NCBI GenBank assembly: GCA_031963365.1
Contig: JASSUF010000007.1
Location: forward strand, 1-33,586
Origin: JASSUD01 sp031963365
GTDB lineage: Bacteria; Pseudomonadota; Gammaproteobacteria; Burkholderiales; Burkholderiaceae
Length of the DNA: 33,586 nucleotides
Direction of reading: 5' to 3'
The stretch's first letter is position 1. Every line of letters begins with the position of its first letter. The notes under the pieces were generated by a model that worked only from the letters and a program-made list of their open reading frames with translations, did not search any database and had not been told where the DNA came from. Made by a program: the position numbers and the translations under genes. Positions 16,926-24,549 of this stretch are shown here, in pieces.

Positions 16926-17027
16926 ACATTGTTAAACAGCGTGCAAAATTTTTCAGATTAATAGTGAAAACAGCGTCGAAAAGTTTCCACCTTAGTTGTA
17001 TGACTTGCAATATTTCCAGCTTGAGCA

Positions 17028-17104
17028 CTACCTACCGTTCTTGGCTTACTCGCTCGCTTTGGACGGCGCGATGCTTCTAAAGCCCTGCCGTGCACATCTA
17101 TGTC
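17028..17104 (-). repeat. 77-bp direct repeat, copy 2 (possible hipB 3' remnant)
   Basis: This is the counterpart of 10104-10180 with four transitions. The minus strand again encodes DIDVHGRALEASRRPKR and the basic tail, but the frame starts after a stop (TAG) and no hipA start follows. The two copies bracket the NACHT and AlbA genes. Confidence 0.6.
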
Positions 17105-17242
17105 AGTATCGGCAACCCTATCTAGCTAATAGGTATTTTATGGGCTTGGATATGTTGCTTTTAACTTTTAGTGCCAAGCTGGCATAAAAGTGTCATAGGG
17201 ACAAGCCTAAAATTGCAAATAGCGGAAAAGCCTTTTTTCTTT

Positions 17243-17347
17243 ATGGAGTTACCCCGATTTCTTGGACAAATTATGGGCTCCCGGAGGAAACGCGATGAAA
17301 AATAGGTCTTAAAGGGATTTTTTTCTTATTCAATGGTAACTCCCCAG
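17243..17347. other. short inverted repeat near IS66 remnant
   Basis: GGAGTTACC (about 17244-17252) and GGTAACTCC (about 17334-17342) are perfect 9-bp inverted copies lying just outside the IS66 transposase stop codon. They may belong to the end of an insertion sequence or be a chance pair; typical IS66 ends (GTAAGCG-like) are not seen. Confidence 0.3.
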
Positions 17348-17351
17348 GTAG

Positions 17352-17563
17352 TTATGCAGGGATAAGGTTATAGACGAGTAAAAGGGAATGGAAGATATTC
17401 CATCCCTGTTTACGAGCGCTAGAGATAAAATCTCGAATGCGCGCGAAGATGCTTGCGCCAAGATAAGAGCGCAAGCCGCCGGATATTTTTTGCTTACACT
17501 TGATCATGCGCAAATCTTGTTCGGCCTGGTTATTGGTAAAAGGCACAGCGGGGTCTGTTAGCA
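17352..17563 (-). pseudogene. IS66-family transposase, C-terminal remnant
   Basis: The minus strand reads LTDPAVPFTNNQAEQDLRMI, then KCKQKISGGLRS and ARIRDFISSARKQGWN, to a stop at 17352. The block DPxVPFxNNQAEQDLRM is the signature near the last catalytic Glu of IS66 transposases (TnpC). Only about 70 of roughly 500 residues remain and there is no start codon, so it is a dead fragment. It abuts the end of the Fic-like pseudogene, which suggests that the insertion once landed next to that gene and was then mostly deleted. Confidence 0.85.
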
Positions 17564-17566
17564 GAA

Positions 17567-18923
17567 TTATCTATTCAGTTGACCTACGCTATGCCTAGCT
17601 TGCCAAGCTGCCAGTTGCATGGGGCGTAATCCGTAGCGAGCCAACACACCTTCATGCAAGCGCCGCAACTCTTCAAGCGTCAACGCTAGGACATCCGCGT
17701 GCTTTTCTTCAGCTATGCCATGCTCTTGCAAATAACCCTCTAGCAAAGCTAAGGCATCCTGCTCTGGACGCACTACCACATCGTGCACCATAGGCCAAAC
17801 GTACTGGGTCTGGCTCAACTAAATCCTGCTTAATCACAACATACTCTTGAGTCGAACGCTCATAAGCCCAAAGATATAAATCTCGTAATAATTGGATGCG
17901 TGTTAGTTCATAGACACCGAGAATGGCGCAGCTGTAGGCTGCTTCCGACACACCTAGAAAAGTAAGAGGACACAGATTCGCACGCAACAGAGGCAAATTT
18001 GCAGCCAGCCTTGAAACCCGTTTATTCACATCAGCGAAGGGTTGCAAATAAGGCAGATGTACCATCATGAAAAAAGACTGCTCGAATGGGTCAGTGATTT
18101 GGCTCGCTTTATTTAACAATTTATCTAGCGCCTCACTAATTTGAGCCGGCACGGCAAGCGGCCGATAAACGCTTTGGCCAATTTCCACAGTATGTTGGCG
18201 CAGGCGTCCTTCGTCGGCTGGGTTCGATAATAAATTTTCTGCTAATAAACTGTGTAAATTAAGCAAGGTATAACGATTACATCCAACTACCTCTGCGTTC
18301 TCCACCAGCAACTCAATGGCCGCTTTGTGATTGAGAATCATTTGGGTTTCAAAAGCCGTCTTATTCGTTGCGACATGGCCGTGCTCAAGCAACTCTCGTG
18401 TATCGAGGCGACTGTAAGTATTCCCTTCTAGTTGGCTCGAGGCCCATGACAAATCAATCAACAATCGGTTCAATATGGTGCGGCCATACGTACCAGCAGG
18501 TAATTTGGCCTGGCCCGCATCGCCCATTTTCCATAACTGACGGCGCAGTGGCGCAGATAAATAGCAGCTCTGATTTGGCTGATAACTCTCTAGAAAATCC
18601 CATTGATATCCAACTGGCCTGCGCGCCATAAGAGGTTGATTGACGTATGCCACAATCTCTCGGCTGTCTAAAGATAAAGAAATCGCGCTGGGGAAAACCG
18701 CGTTGAGCTCGGGCGCAGTAACTGAAGGTGGGGTAGCCACCGCATATCGTCTAGCGCGCCCTTCCCCCACACCCACGATTTTTCTCTGGGTAATCGATTC
18801 ACTCAACCAACGCTGAACAGTTCGGCGCGCCAGCCCGGGATGTAGGGCAAGCAGCTTAGCTAAAGTAAGCCCTTCGGGGGAGTGTTGGATAGAAAGTAAT
18901 AATTGTTTGGCAGATGGCTTCAT
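17567..18923 (-). pseudogene. Fic-like protein with degenerate active site, frameshifted
   Basis: The frame from the ATG at 18923 gives an N-terminal winged-helix domain (LTLAKLLALHPGLARRTVQR, about 19-64), a Fic N-terminal region with inhibitory-type motif SSQLEG (162-167), and a Fic core in which HxFxDGNGRxxR reads QPFADVNKRVSR from Gln294. The catalytic His and two Gly are replaced, a variant known from a distinct Fic subgroup. After residue 378 (near 17790) the frame turns to nonsense and stops at 17709. The expected C-terminus (VHDVVVRPEQD, EELRRLHEGVLARYGLRP) continues in the next frame to 17567. One frameshift therefore splits the gene, unless it is a sequencing error. The N-terminal DNA-binding domain and the inverted repeat upstream suggest self-regulation. 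Confidence 0.8.
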
Positions 18924-18957
18924 TTAACGCTCTTTAATTCTGAATATGAAGCAATTA

Positions 18958-19013
18958 TGGCGCAGTTTCTAGAACCGCGCCATAAAAGTGGCGCGGTTCT
19001 AGAAACTGCGCCA
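18958..19013. promoter_or_regulatory. perfect 25-bp inverted repeat upstream of the Fic-like gene
   Basis: Arms 18958-18982 and 18989-19013 are perfectly complementary with a 6-base TAAAAG loop. Each arm is itself a near-palindrome, TGGCGC at the start and GCGCCA at the end around a TTCTAGAA centre. The structure lies 35 bases before the start of the winged-helix Fic-like gene. Two tandem palindromic half-operators in this place fit autoregulation; a strong RNA hairpin is the alternative. Confidence 0.75.
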
Positions 19014-19080
19014 CTTTTAATCAGCGTTCTTTATACTCAACCTCATTTAATTCTGTATGTGTGATTCGAGACGGTTACGG

Positions 19081-19119
19081 GCAGTCTGGGTATTGCAGGA
19101 GCATGATGAGGAAGTTTGA
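19081..19119 (+). pseudogene. 3' remnant of a second AlbA/ATPase gene
   Basis: The frame from 19081 reads AVWVLQEHDEEV and a stop, identical in protein to the end of the AlbA gene at 15448-16872. DNA similarity extends from 19081 to 19143. Nothing upstream in 18924-19080 resembles the rest of that gene, so only its tail survives. A terminator follows at 19155, which probably served the lost gene. Confidence 0.75.
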
Positions 19120-19154
19120 TCAATTTTAGGACAGTGCGCGACATGTTAGGAGTG

Positions 19155-19181
19155 AAGGGGTAGTCAAAAGACCCCTTTTTT
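19155..19181 (+). terminator. Rho-independent terminator
   Basis: AAGGGGT and ACCCCTT form a 7-bp stem around a 9-base loop, followed by T residues to 19181. It is oriented for plus-strand transcripts and lies 35 bases after the AlbA-gene remnant. Confidence 0.8.
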
Positions 19182-19219
19182 ATGCTATTTTAGTAATGGG
19201 ATCGGGAATACTCGATCGG

Positions 19220-19255
19220 CGGGCGCTACCTGGTGTAACCAGGGGCGCCCGTTTT
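19220..19255 (+). terminator. GC-rich hairpin with T-run
   Basis: CGGGCGC, a break, CCTGG, a short loop, CCAGG and GCGCCCG form a strong nested stem followed by TTTT. T-run polarity favours the plus strand, but the hairpin also lies immediately after the stop of the minus-strand DUF3800 gene and could end its transcript. Confidence 0.65.
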
Positions 19256-19788
19256 CATTTTGGGAACACTTTTAGGCCATATACGCCCCCATTGCGGTAA
19301 AAATGGGGGCGTACTACATCAAAAGGGCGGTTTACTTCATCGGGCCGTAGAACATGTCGTGCCACCGGATAGGCACATAAATCAGCTAATTGGATGCCTG
19401 CAATATTGTCATTTTTTCGGCGAAAACTAATTGGACAGTCTAGTAAACGAAAACATGCTGCGCGGTGGTAATACGTACCTTTGGTCATTAACTTATAAAA
19501 GCTTGCACGCAATTCATCGTCTTCTAGCTTGCCCCTTGCCTCAGCGATAACAGGAAGTGCAGTCTCATTCTGCGACTCGAGGAAACACAAAACACGTTCA
19601 AAATTATATTCCAGCGCTACATCGTACGGATTACGCGCCTTATCTTCGTAGCGCGTCTTGTAGCTTTCAACCACGACCATGCACAACAAAAATATAGGCC
19701 ATTGAGGATTAATTTTGGTGAGCGAGTGATCTCCGCACTCGTCGAAGAAAGCAATGAAGCGAGAAGTAGAAAGACACGTTTCGGTCAC
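19255..19788 (-). CDS. DUF3800 domain protein, internally shortened
   Basis: The 177-residue protein begins with the family's acidic motif FIAFFDECGDHSL and ends with AGIQLADLCAYPVARHVLRP and YGLKVFPK, both typical of DUF3800, a nuclease-like family of unknown function common on mobile elements. Family members are usually about 240-260 residues. Here the strand ending MVVVES joins directly to YKTRYEDKARNPYDVALEYN, so about 60-70 residues that normally lie between appear to be missing in frame. It may be a nonfunctional deletion derivative although it is open. It lies 45 bases downstream of the lasso exporter on the same strand, but nothing suggests that it belongs to that pathway. Confidence 0.72.
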   Translation of the reverse strand: MTETCLSTSRFIAFFDECGDHSLTKINPQWPIFLLCMVVVESYKTRYEDKARNPYDVALEYNFERVLCFLESQNETALPVIAEARGKLEDDELRASFYKLMTKGTYYHRAACFRLLDCPISFRRKNDNIAGIQLADLCAYPVARHVLRPDEVNRPFDVVRPHFYRNGGVYGLKVFPK

Positions 19789-19833
19789 CTGGATTTCACC
19801 TGCTATTAGTTTTTTTAAGAGCGACTTGAAAAG

Positions 19834-21630
19834 TTATTGAAATACCGCATGCTTTTTTTGAGCAAATTGCATGCCATCCTGTTTACGCCAAAGCTCAGCA
19901 TATTCACCGTGTTGCGCTAATAGGCTCTGATGTGTGCCGGATTCCGCAATAGCGCCTTCTTTCAAAACTAGAATCAAATCGGCGTGCGCAATGGCAGAAA
20001 GTCGGTGTGCGATAACTAACCGAGTGGTGTGTCCGTAATCTTCATGCAGATGCAAGAAGATGGCTCCTTCGGTTTGGGCATCGAGCGCTGCGGTGGGTTC
20101 ATCTAGAAGCAATAAAGGGCTTTTTCGGAGCAACGCGCGGGCAAGGGCCACCCTTTGTCGTTCGCCGCCTGACAATTTATTGCCTCGCTCACCAATGCGT
20201 GTTTCAAGTCCTTCACTGGCTGACGCAATAACTGGGGTGAGCATAGCAATACGAATAGCTTGCGCAATGTCTGTGTCTGAAGCCGTAGGGCATGCAAAGC
20301 AGAGGTTATCGCGTAAAGATCTATCTAATAAATACGCATCTTGCGTTACATAACTGATGGATTGGCGTAAGGGCTGTGCCGCAAACGATTCAATGGGTTG
20401 ACCATCTATAAGTATTTGCCCAGCATCGAGCGAGTACAAACGCAATAGCAATTTCATCAGCGTAGATTTGCCTGCTCCAGTTTCTCCGACCACCGCACAA
20501 AATGCCCCAGCAGGAATAGAAAAGCTTGCGCAATCTAGAATGGGTTTGCCTGAGGCATGGCGAAAACTAGCCTCCCGAAATTCAATCGACGGTGCCTGCT
20601 TAAAAAGTAAATGATGCATAGGCTTAAACGGTTGCCGTGCATGCAGTTTGTCTAGCAACTCTCCCAGATTAAACATGCCAAGCTGTGCTTCTCGTATGGC
20701 ATATCCAAAAGAGGAGAGTGGCAAAGTAAATTGCAGCAGATAACTGCTTAATAACGCGAAATCACCGATGGTGAGCCGGTGTGCCAAGATATCTCGGCAA
20801 GCAAGTAAGGTAAGGACGCTCAGCGCAACGCCGAGGATCAGCAGTTGCTGCACACCCAATATTTCCGTCGTGCGCGTGATGCGATTATTGGCTTGTTCGC
20901 TCGTCTTAAACGTGTCGTCCAGTTGTGCCAACTCGTGGGCTTCATTGGAAAAAGCTTTGACGGTGTCCACATGGGCAAGGGTATCGACCAAACGGGCCGA
21001 TGCATGGTCGGTGGCGAGATTGCCCTGGTGCTGCAGTGCCACACAGCGTTGCACGGTCAACGCGGTAAAGCCCAAATACGCTAACAAAAATCCCAGCAAT
21101 ACCGCTGCATAGAGCCAGCCAAATAGCGAGAACACGACGAGACTCGCAAACACGATTTCAATGAAAAGAGGAGCAATGCTCCAGAAAATGCCAATCAATA
21201 CACGCAAGATGCTGTCTTGTGCGCGTCTAACCTCGCTAGCGGTTGTCCCAGTCTGATGCTCGCTCTGCATGGCAGCCGGCTGATTGAACACCTGGCTAAC
21301 GTAATTGAGCGTGATAGTGCGTTTTATCCGCTCATTAATAAAAATTAATAGATATTGCTCGCCGTGACGCAATGTCTGGGAGAGAAACCATGCGCCTCCA
21401 TAGGCCGCGCAGAGTATGTAAGCTGTTGTGGCGGAAGGGGATGGGGTGGAAAAAACGTCGATCAAGTATTTGAGCAATATTGGGGTGACGACGCTCAGGC
21501 CAATGGCAGTACCTGTGCAGGTTATAGCAGCCAGTGCTTGAAGATGCGCAGACCAGGTATTTGACCAGAGGCATTTCAATAAGAAAAGCAATGTCTTAAA
21601 AGCACGTTGCCCTCTCATGCTTGCCGCCAT
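19834..21630 (-). CDS. Lasso peptide ABC transporter (D protein)
   Basis: The 598-residue half-transporter has an N-terminal six-helix membrane domain (about 25-310, beginning near AITCTGTAIGLSVVTPILL) and a C-terminal ATPase with Walker A GETGAGKST near 380, signature LSGGERQRVALARAL near 484 and Walker B LLLLDEPTAALD near 507. McjD-type proteins of this architecture export the mature lasso peptide and give self-immunity. The start overlaps the cyclase gene by 16 bases, so translation is coupled, and the gene is last in the A-B-C-D order. Its place in the cluster, not the sequence alone, assigns the substrate. Confidence 0.9.
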   Translation of the reverse strand: MAASMRGQRAFKTLLFLLKCLWSNTWSAHLQALAAITCTGTAIGLSVVTPILLKYLIDVFSTPSPSATTAYILCAAYGGAWFLSQTLRHGEQYLLIFINERIKRTITLNYVSQVFNQPAAMQSEHQTGTTASEVRRAQDSILRVLIGIFWSIAPLFIEIVFASLVVFSLFGWLYAAVLLGFLLAYLGFTALTVQRCVALQHQGNLATDHASARLVDTLAHVDTVKAFSNEAHELAQLDDTFKTSEQANNRITRTTEILGVQQLLILGVALSVLTLLACRDILAHRLTIGDFALLSSYLLQFTLPLSSFGYAIREAQLGMFNLGELLDKLHARQPFKPMHHLLFKQAPSIEFREASFRHASGKPILDCASFSIPAGAFCAVVGETGAGKSTLMKLLLRLYSLDAGQILIDGQPIESFAAQPLRQSISYVTQDAYLLDRSLRDNLCFACPTASDTDIAQAIRIAMLTPVIASASEGLETRIGERGNKLSGGERQRVALARALLRKSPLLLLDEPTAALDAQTEGAIFLHLHEDYGHTTRLVIAHRLSAIAHADLILVLKEGAIAESGTHQSLLAQHGEYAELWRKQDGMQFAQKKHAVFQ

Positions 21631-23378
21631 CCCTGCATAAAGAGTTCAACGGCAAAAATATGCAAGATATCCATGAAATATTCACTCCGGCCTTTACTGC
21701 TTTCCTGGATAGCCATACGCGTTTTAGCTACATCGATATAGCCTTCCTTGGCAAGAAAGCCTTCTAAACAGCGCTCCATGATATGGTTTTTATGCCGCTG
21801 GATACCGAGTAGATCAATCCCTGAGGTTTCTCCTTTGTTTCTTCGCCATAAATTAGCGTAGCCAGTCGCCTTCGAGACCGATTTCCTCAAGAGAATACGG
21901 TTATGCGCTCCATCAAAATGCGCATAGCTGGGCGTAGAGACGGCTAGCTCAATCATGGGCTGACATAAAAAAGGGTAATGCGTAAGGTGCTTGAAAGGGT
22001 GAGCAGGTGCTCGGATATCATCCAGTGATAAAAAAGCTAAAAATAGTTGATATAACTTACCTGGCCGACGAATTTTTGTGGTTTGCATAAAGGGATGCAA
22101 ATGTGCTCGCCCTTTGCTTATTGGCTGTTGCGCTGCCTCAGCGAACAGCGCAAAGTTGCCATTAATATTTTCAGAAGGGTCTGCGACAAAGAGAGACTGC
22201 ATAGCCTTACGCGCTACTTGCGGGAGCGACGCTCGGTACATCAATGCCAATTCCATCGCAATCTTCATCATCTGCCGCCAGCGTAAACCTAGCATGGCAT
22301 CTGCCAGTACACCAAAAGGGGGTGGAGCAAGAAAAAGCGCATCTCCGCCATGTCCGCTGATGAGCGGCGTGTTTTCCTGGTGCTCTAGCTGACTGGCAAA
22401 TTCTTGATTGAACCCAAGTAGACAATATTTAATATGTGGTTTCGCCATACGCGGAATGGCTTGTGTGGGCGCGAAGGACAGCGCCTGTATATCGACTTCA
22501 TGCAGGTTTGCACGCGCATGTTGTACGACATTTTTCGCATGCTCTAGTTCATTGGAAGAAGCAACCTGGGCGTTGTAGTAATGGGCGCATGTCAATGGTT
22601 TTTCAGCCGAAGATATCGCACGCAAGGCTAGCAAAACCGAGCTGGATTCCAATCCGCCAGAAAGCTCTAGTACTGGCTGACTGGTGTGTGGGATATGCAG
22701 GCTCAGATAGTTTTTGAGCAGTTCAAAAGGGTCTTGTGTTGCGCTCTGTGAAGAATGTGCCAGAGGATTCCAAATCGGAGCGATGTTTGGTTTGCGCCCC
22801 GGCGTGCAGATAAGCGCACAGCCTGCTGGGAGCTCAGAGATAGAATCAAAAGGCATATCGCCATTTTGTACCGACCCAGTACGTAACCAGGTGGGGAAAA
22901 AAGCCGTATTCCACCCCGGGCGTTCGCCACGTTCACTAAGCGCTTCATATAAACACGTAATCGAATCGGAAAAGAGTAAGCCGTATCGCGCTGACCACGA
23001 CCAGTACACCGCCCACTGGCTGCTAGGATCACTAACGCAGATAAATTGCTGAGCTACCTTGTCAAAGCATATCCATAAATATTGCCCCCAAAATTGGGTA
23101 GTGAGTTGTTCAGGACTTTTTAATGCAATGGCATTCAAATTCGCTTTGCTTAGAGGGCTATTATCTACTTTCGAAAATGCGTTTCCATATAGGCAATAGA
23201 AATGGGCAGCATTATCTTCTTGCATCACCTGTGCGCTGTGGGGATCACCTACTTCCTGCCAGAGCGCTCCTGCGATGTGGCTTCCCTGATTACTCTCTTT
23301 ATTGCGAATGACCTGCCATTGCCGGTTGGGTGTCAAACAATCTTGTGAAGGCGGATAGACGATGCCAAGTAGAGTCAT
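21615..23378 (-). CDS. Lasso peptide cyclase, asparagine synthetase-like (C protein)
   Basis: The C protein adenylates the side-chain carboxylate of the core and closes the macrolactam ring. Seen: 587 residues, an N-terminal glutaminase-like half that lacks the catalytic Cys2 (it begins MTLLGIVYPPSQDC), as in lasso cyclases, and a synthetase half with the ATP-pyrophosphatase motif LELSGGLESSSVLLAL near residue 237 (SGGLES where asparagine synthetases usually have SGGxDS). HGGDALFLAPP further on is the conserved second loop. The first ATG overlaps the end of the B gene by 80 bases, an unusually long overlap; a later start would cut the N-terminal strand. It overlaps the D gene by 16 bases at its end. 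Confidence 0.9.
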   Translation of the reverse strand: MTLLGIVYPPSQDCLTPNRQWQVIRNKESNQGSHIAGALWQEVGDPHSAQVMQEDNAAHFYCLYGNAFSKVDNSPLSKANLNAIALKSPEQLTTQFWGQYLWICFDKVAQQFICVSDPSSQWAVYWSWSARYGLLFSDSITCLYEALSERGERPGWNTAFFPTWLRTGSVQNGDMPFDSISELPAGCALICTPGRKPNIAPIWNPLAHSSQSATQDPFELLKNYLSLHIPHTSQPVLELSGGLESSSVLLALRAISSAEKPLTCAHYYNAQVASSNELEHAKNVVQHARANLHEVDIQALSFAPTQAIPRMAKPHIKYCLLGFNQEFASQLEHQENTPLISGHGGDALFLAPPPFGVLADAMLGLRWRQMMKIAMELALMYRASLPQVARKAMQSLFVADPSENINGNFALFAEAAQQPISKGRAHLHPFMQTTKIRRPGKLYQLFLAFLSLDDIRAPAHPFKHLTHYPFLCQPMIELAVSTPSYAHFDGAHNRILLRKSVSKATGYANLWRRNKGETSGIDLLGIQRHKNHIMERCLEGFLAKEGYIDVAKTRMAIQESSKGRSEYFMDILHIFAVELFMQGWRQA

Positions 23379-24111
23379 GAGGGAGTTCTAATAAAGGGGT
23401 AGGAAATTCCAGAATCACGGATAGCTCTTCCCTTCTATTGGGGCTATCCTCAATAACCACGCCATTGGCTTCTGACCACGCATGTGCATAGAAAGGAAAG
23501 GATTGCACACCGATCACTAGGTTCAAAGCCAATCTGGATCGCGCGCATAGGAGTGTTAGCGCTACCGACCATTCCAGGCATTTAGTCGATTTGGGGTAGA
23601 GCAAACATGCCCAGTTGAGGGCTGCAACAAACGGTGCATACTCATGGGGTTGGCCAAAAGCCAGATTTGCATCTTGATGGGCTTGTGCGCACTGTTGCAG
23701 GAGCCCAGGGAGTTTGTCGCGTGCTACTCGCTTATGCACCGACCTCAATATAAAGAGCGCTTTGACAATCGAGCGAAAGGGGGGGCGATGCTCAAAAGCA
23801 TCACTAGGCAACTTCCAGCCATTGGCAGACATCCCACCCGTCTGCGGCGTAGGACTAACCGTGTTGAACTTAGGATCAATATGGGGGAAAGTCGTGTCTG
23901 TAAGCCATCCTGCATGGATCAATTGTTTGAGCAGGGAGGTAGATTGGGCAATATTGGTTGGTTCATCAGATAACTCCAGGCCAACGTACGGCGCTACTTC
24001 AGCAGACTGGGCATGCGATAACACAGCGTATCGATCGCGAAGGGTGTCCAGCATGATTATCTGATTAGAAAAACATGCGCCCAAAACAGAGGGCATAAAA
24101 TGATGGAACAT
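23299..24111 (-). CDS. Lasso peptide leader peptidase, transglutaminase-like (B protein)
   Basis: The B protein removes the leader from the precursor. The 270-residue protein shows the B2 cysteine protease core: Cys178 in STKCLEWSVALTLLC, His210 in FPFYAHAWSEANG and Asp222 in VVIEDSP, the expected catalytic triad. The first 85 residues (YVGLELSDEPTNIAQ, then LIHAGWL) fit the PqqD-like RiPP recognition element that binds the leader, so B1 and B2 are fused as in other proteobacterial clusters. It starts 155 bases after the precursor gene, across a stem-loop, and ends inside the cyclase gene. The ATG at 24111 has no strong ribosome binding site; Met6 is an alternative. Confidence 0.88.
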   Translation of the reverse strand: MFHHFMPSVLGACFSNQIIMLDTLRDRYAVLSHAQSAEVAPYVGLELSDEPTNIAQSTSLLKQLIHAGWLTDTTFPHIDPKFNTVSPTPQTGGMSANGWKLPSDAFEHRPPFRSIVKALFILRSVHKRVARDKLPGLLQQCAQAHQDANLAFGQPHEYAPFVAALNWACLLYPKSTKCLEWSVALTLLCARSRLALNLVIGVQSFPFYAHAWSEANGVVIEDSPNRREELSVILEFPTPLLELPHDSTWHRLSAFTRLFDTQPAMAGHSQ

Positions 24112-24156
24112 GTTTGCTCATTTTTCGTGTGGCAGCTCATGGTAGAACCCACAAGC

Positions 24157-24220
24157 GCTTCACCTCCCCGGCTCTTTGATTAGACTGATTAGGTCTTCTC
24201 ATAGAAGCAGGGGGTGAAGC
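24157..24220 (-). promoter_or_regulatory. stem-loop between lasso A and B genes
   Basis: GCTTCACC (24157-24164) and GGTGAAGC (24213-24220) are perfect inverted arms 48 bases apart, with a smaller AGAC/GTCT and CTTCT/AGAAG pairing inside. Similar intergenic hairpins after precursor genes of proteobacterial lasso clusters are thought to keep precursor mRNA in excess over the enzymes. There is no terminator T-run. Confidence 0.5.
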
Positions 24221-24266
24221 ATGTTTTTTTACTATATCGAAATATTTATTTTTATATTTCTAAGAT

Positions 24267-24407
24267 TTATAGAAAGCGCCCAACACCGGCTTCTCTATAT
24301 TGTCCAGAGCCGCCGAGAGTCACTTCAGAAGCGCAAAATTCGGTGAGCAATGCATTTTCTTCTTGGGAATCTACAGTTTCAGTTGTGTTCAAATCTTTAT
24401 TTTGCAT
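24267..24407 (-). CDS. Lasso peptide precursor (A protein), burhizin-like core
   Basis: The minus strand has AAGGAG 7 bases before the ATG at 24407 and a 46-codon frame beginning MQNKDLNTTE and ending at 24267. The leader would be residues 1-31, ending EVTL with the conserved Thr at position -2 of the cleavage site. The predicted core is GGSGQYREAGVGRFL (15 residues): Gly1 and Glu8 are spaced for an 8-membered macrolactam ring, leaving a 7-residue tail AGVGRFL. The ring GGSGQYRE is close to GGAGQYKE of burhizin from the endofungal Burkholderia rhizoxinica (from memory). It precedes the B, C and D genes on the same strand. Ring and cleavage are predictions from these patterns. Confidence 0.9.
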   Translation of the reverse strand: MQNKDLNTTETVDSQEENALLTEFCASEVTLGGSGQYREAGVGRFL

Positions 24408-24549
24408 ATTATTCTCCTTAGATTAAAAATCTGAAAAATAAAGCCACAGGCAGACTGCGCAAGTAGCTAACTTTGCCAATGCAAATTACGACTGGCAGAG
24501 TCAGAATAATTTAAAAAATAAATCTTTCGAATAAGATAAATACCCATTT

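Noticed and set aside
16996..17187. Plus-strand open frame of 63 codons
   Set aside because: It overlaps the 77-bp repeat whose minus strand has the more plausible coding pattern, and has no start signal or family match.
18958..19013. Terminator between the Fic-like gene and its upstream region
   Set aside because: No T-run follows either arm, it lies upstream of the gene on the minus strand, and no gene ends directly before it on the plus strand.
22078..22717. Plus-strand open frames inside the lasso cyclase gene
   Set aside because: The opposite strand encodes the recognisable cyclase over the whole interval; these are antisense shadows.
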